DNA from: Rhodocyclaceae bacterium
GTDB taxonomy: Bacteria; Pseudomonadota; Gammaproteobacteria; Burkholderiales; Rhodocyclaceae
Assembly: GCA_030681195.1 (NCBI GenBank)
Contig: JAUXXJ010000010.1
Coordinates: 30,606-94,605 of the forward strand
Reading direction: 5' to 3'
Length of the DNA: 64,000 nucleotides
The notes below the pieces were generated by a model. It was given only the letters and a program-made list of their open reading frames with translations. It ran no database searches and was not told the DNA's origin. The position numbers were made by a program, and so were the translations under genes. Shown in pieces: positions 63,940 to 64,000 of the stretch; within the stretch, counting starts at the first letter, position 1, and the number at the start of each line of letters is the position of its first letter.

Positions 63940-64000
63940 GACACATTGGTATTGAAGCCGGCGGAGCGCAGAAGGCGGCGACACACGGAAGAATTCAAGC
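63937..64000 (+). CDS. tnpA: IS66-type TnpA, N-terminal fragment
   Basis: Only 21 codons are in the window (MDTLVLKPAERRRRRHTEEF then K). The RRRRHTEEFK stretch is typical of the N-terminus of the small IS66 accessory protein TnpA. GGGAGG lies 8 bases upstream. Family call depends on the continuation outside the window. Confidence 0.65.
   Translation, partial: MDTLVLKPAERRRRRHTEEFK

Larger units (their letters stand above)
63860..64000 (+). mobile_element. IS66-family insertion sequence, left end (runs off window)
   Basis: The end begins GTAAGC, as is typical of IS66-family terminal repeats, and cuts a coding domain. About 77 bp in, a tnpA-type frame starts. If the family call is right, the 8-bp target duplication should be GAAGGACG (63852-63859), repeated after the right end outside the window. 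Confidence 0.7.

Overview
The window is GC-rich, densely coding bacterial DNA that fits a betaproteobacterium, most likely of the Rhodocyclales (Azonexus/Dechloromonas-like). The grounds are the gene order ygfZ | mltG-tmk-holB-tatD-ankyrin, the mix of RdgC, GlgB, pyruvate phosphate dikinase and selenoneine-type genes, and very many multi-sensor kinases. Assignment is by gene content and protein style only; no rRNA or tRNA gene was seen.

Layout. 1-10128: the end of egtD (hercynine synthesis), then a copper-type island (sensor kinase, response regulator, a perfect CusR-type box, DUF411 protein, RND adaptor and pump, small His-tailed periplasmic protein), then a head-to-head senA/senB pair (selenoneine type). 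10125-12641: a hybrid kinase with a periplasmic solute-binding sensor. 12751-17787: the housekeeping mltG-tmk-holB-tatD-ankyrin operon and ygfZ. 17916-24532: a likely light-responsive operon made of a CheB-CheR-PAS-GGDEF-EAL giant, a phytochrome photosensory module with no output domain, and a heme oxygenase. 24550-29522: RodZ-like protein, NRDE protein, L,D-transpeptidase, AAA ATPase, tadA, FrnE-like protein. 29709-40935: three overlapping sensor genes (hybrid kinase, PocR sensor, hybrid kinase with HPt). 41034-47702: a toxin-antitoxin pair followed by CheB-CheR, a GAF/PAS sensor, an HD-GYP regulator and a double-receiver kinase. 47757-53968: ppdK, rdgC, glgB. 53994-55100: small accessory genes. 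55259-59572: a two-partner secretion pair. 59838-63163: REC-AraC regulator and 7TMR-DISM hybrid kinase, then a solute-binding gene broken by a nonsense codon and by an IS66-type element that runs off the window.

The most unusual signal is a family of dispersed 24-bp repeats. It begins GCCGTC, has four variable bases, and ends CAGCGCCGACTTTT. I count 21 good copies and two weaker ones, about one per 3 kb, in both orientations and both inside and between genes. All six reading frames are open. Inside genes the repeat is read almost only as [16 protein letters not shown] or RLASADF. In several conserved families the copy appears to replace native residues without changing length, which suggests in-place acquisition, as for DNA uptake sequences, rather than insertion. 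This is the best candidate for an undescribed system here.

Signalling, above all cyclic-di-GMP and chemotaxis-like modification enzymes, dominates the window: two CheB-CheR fusions, one GGDEF-EAL, one HD-GYP and six histidine kinases, five of them carrying receiver domains.
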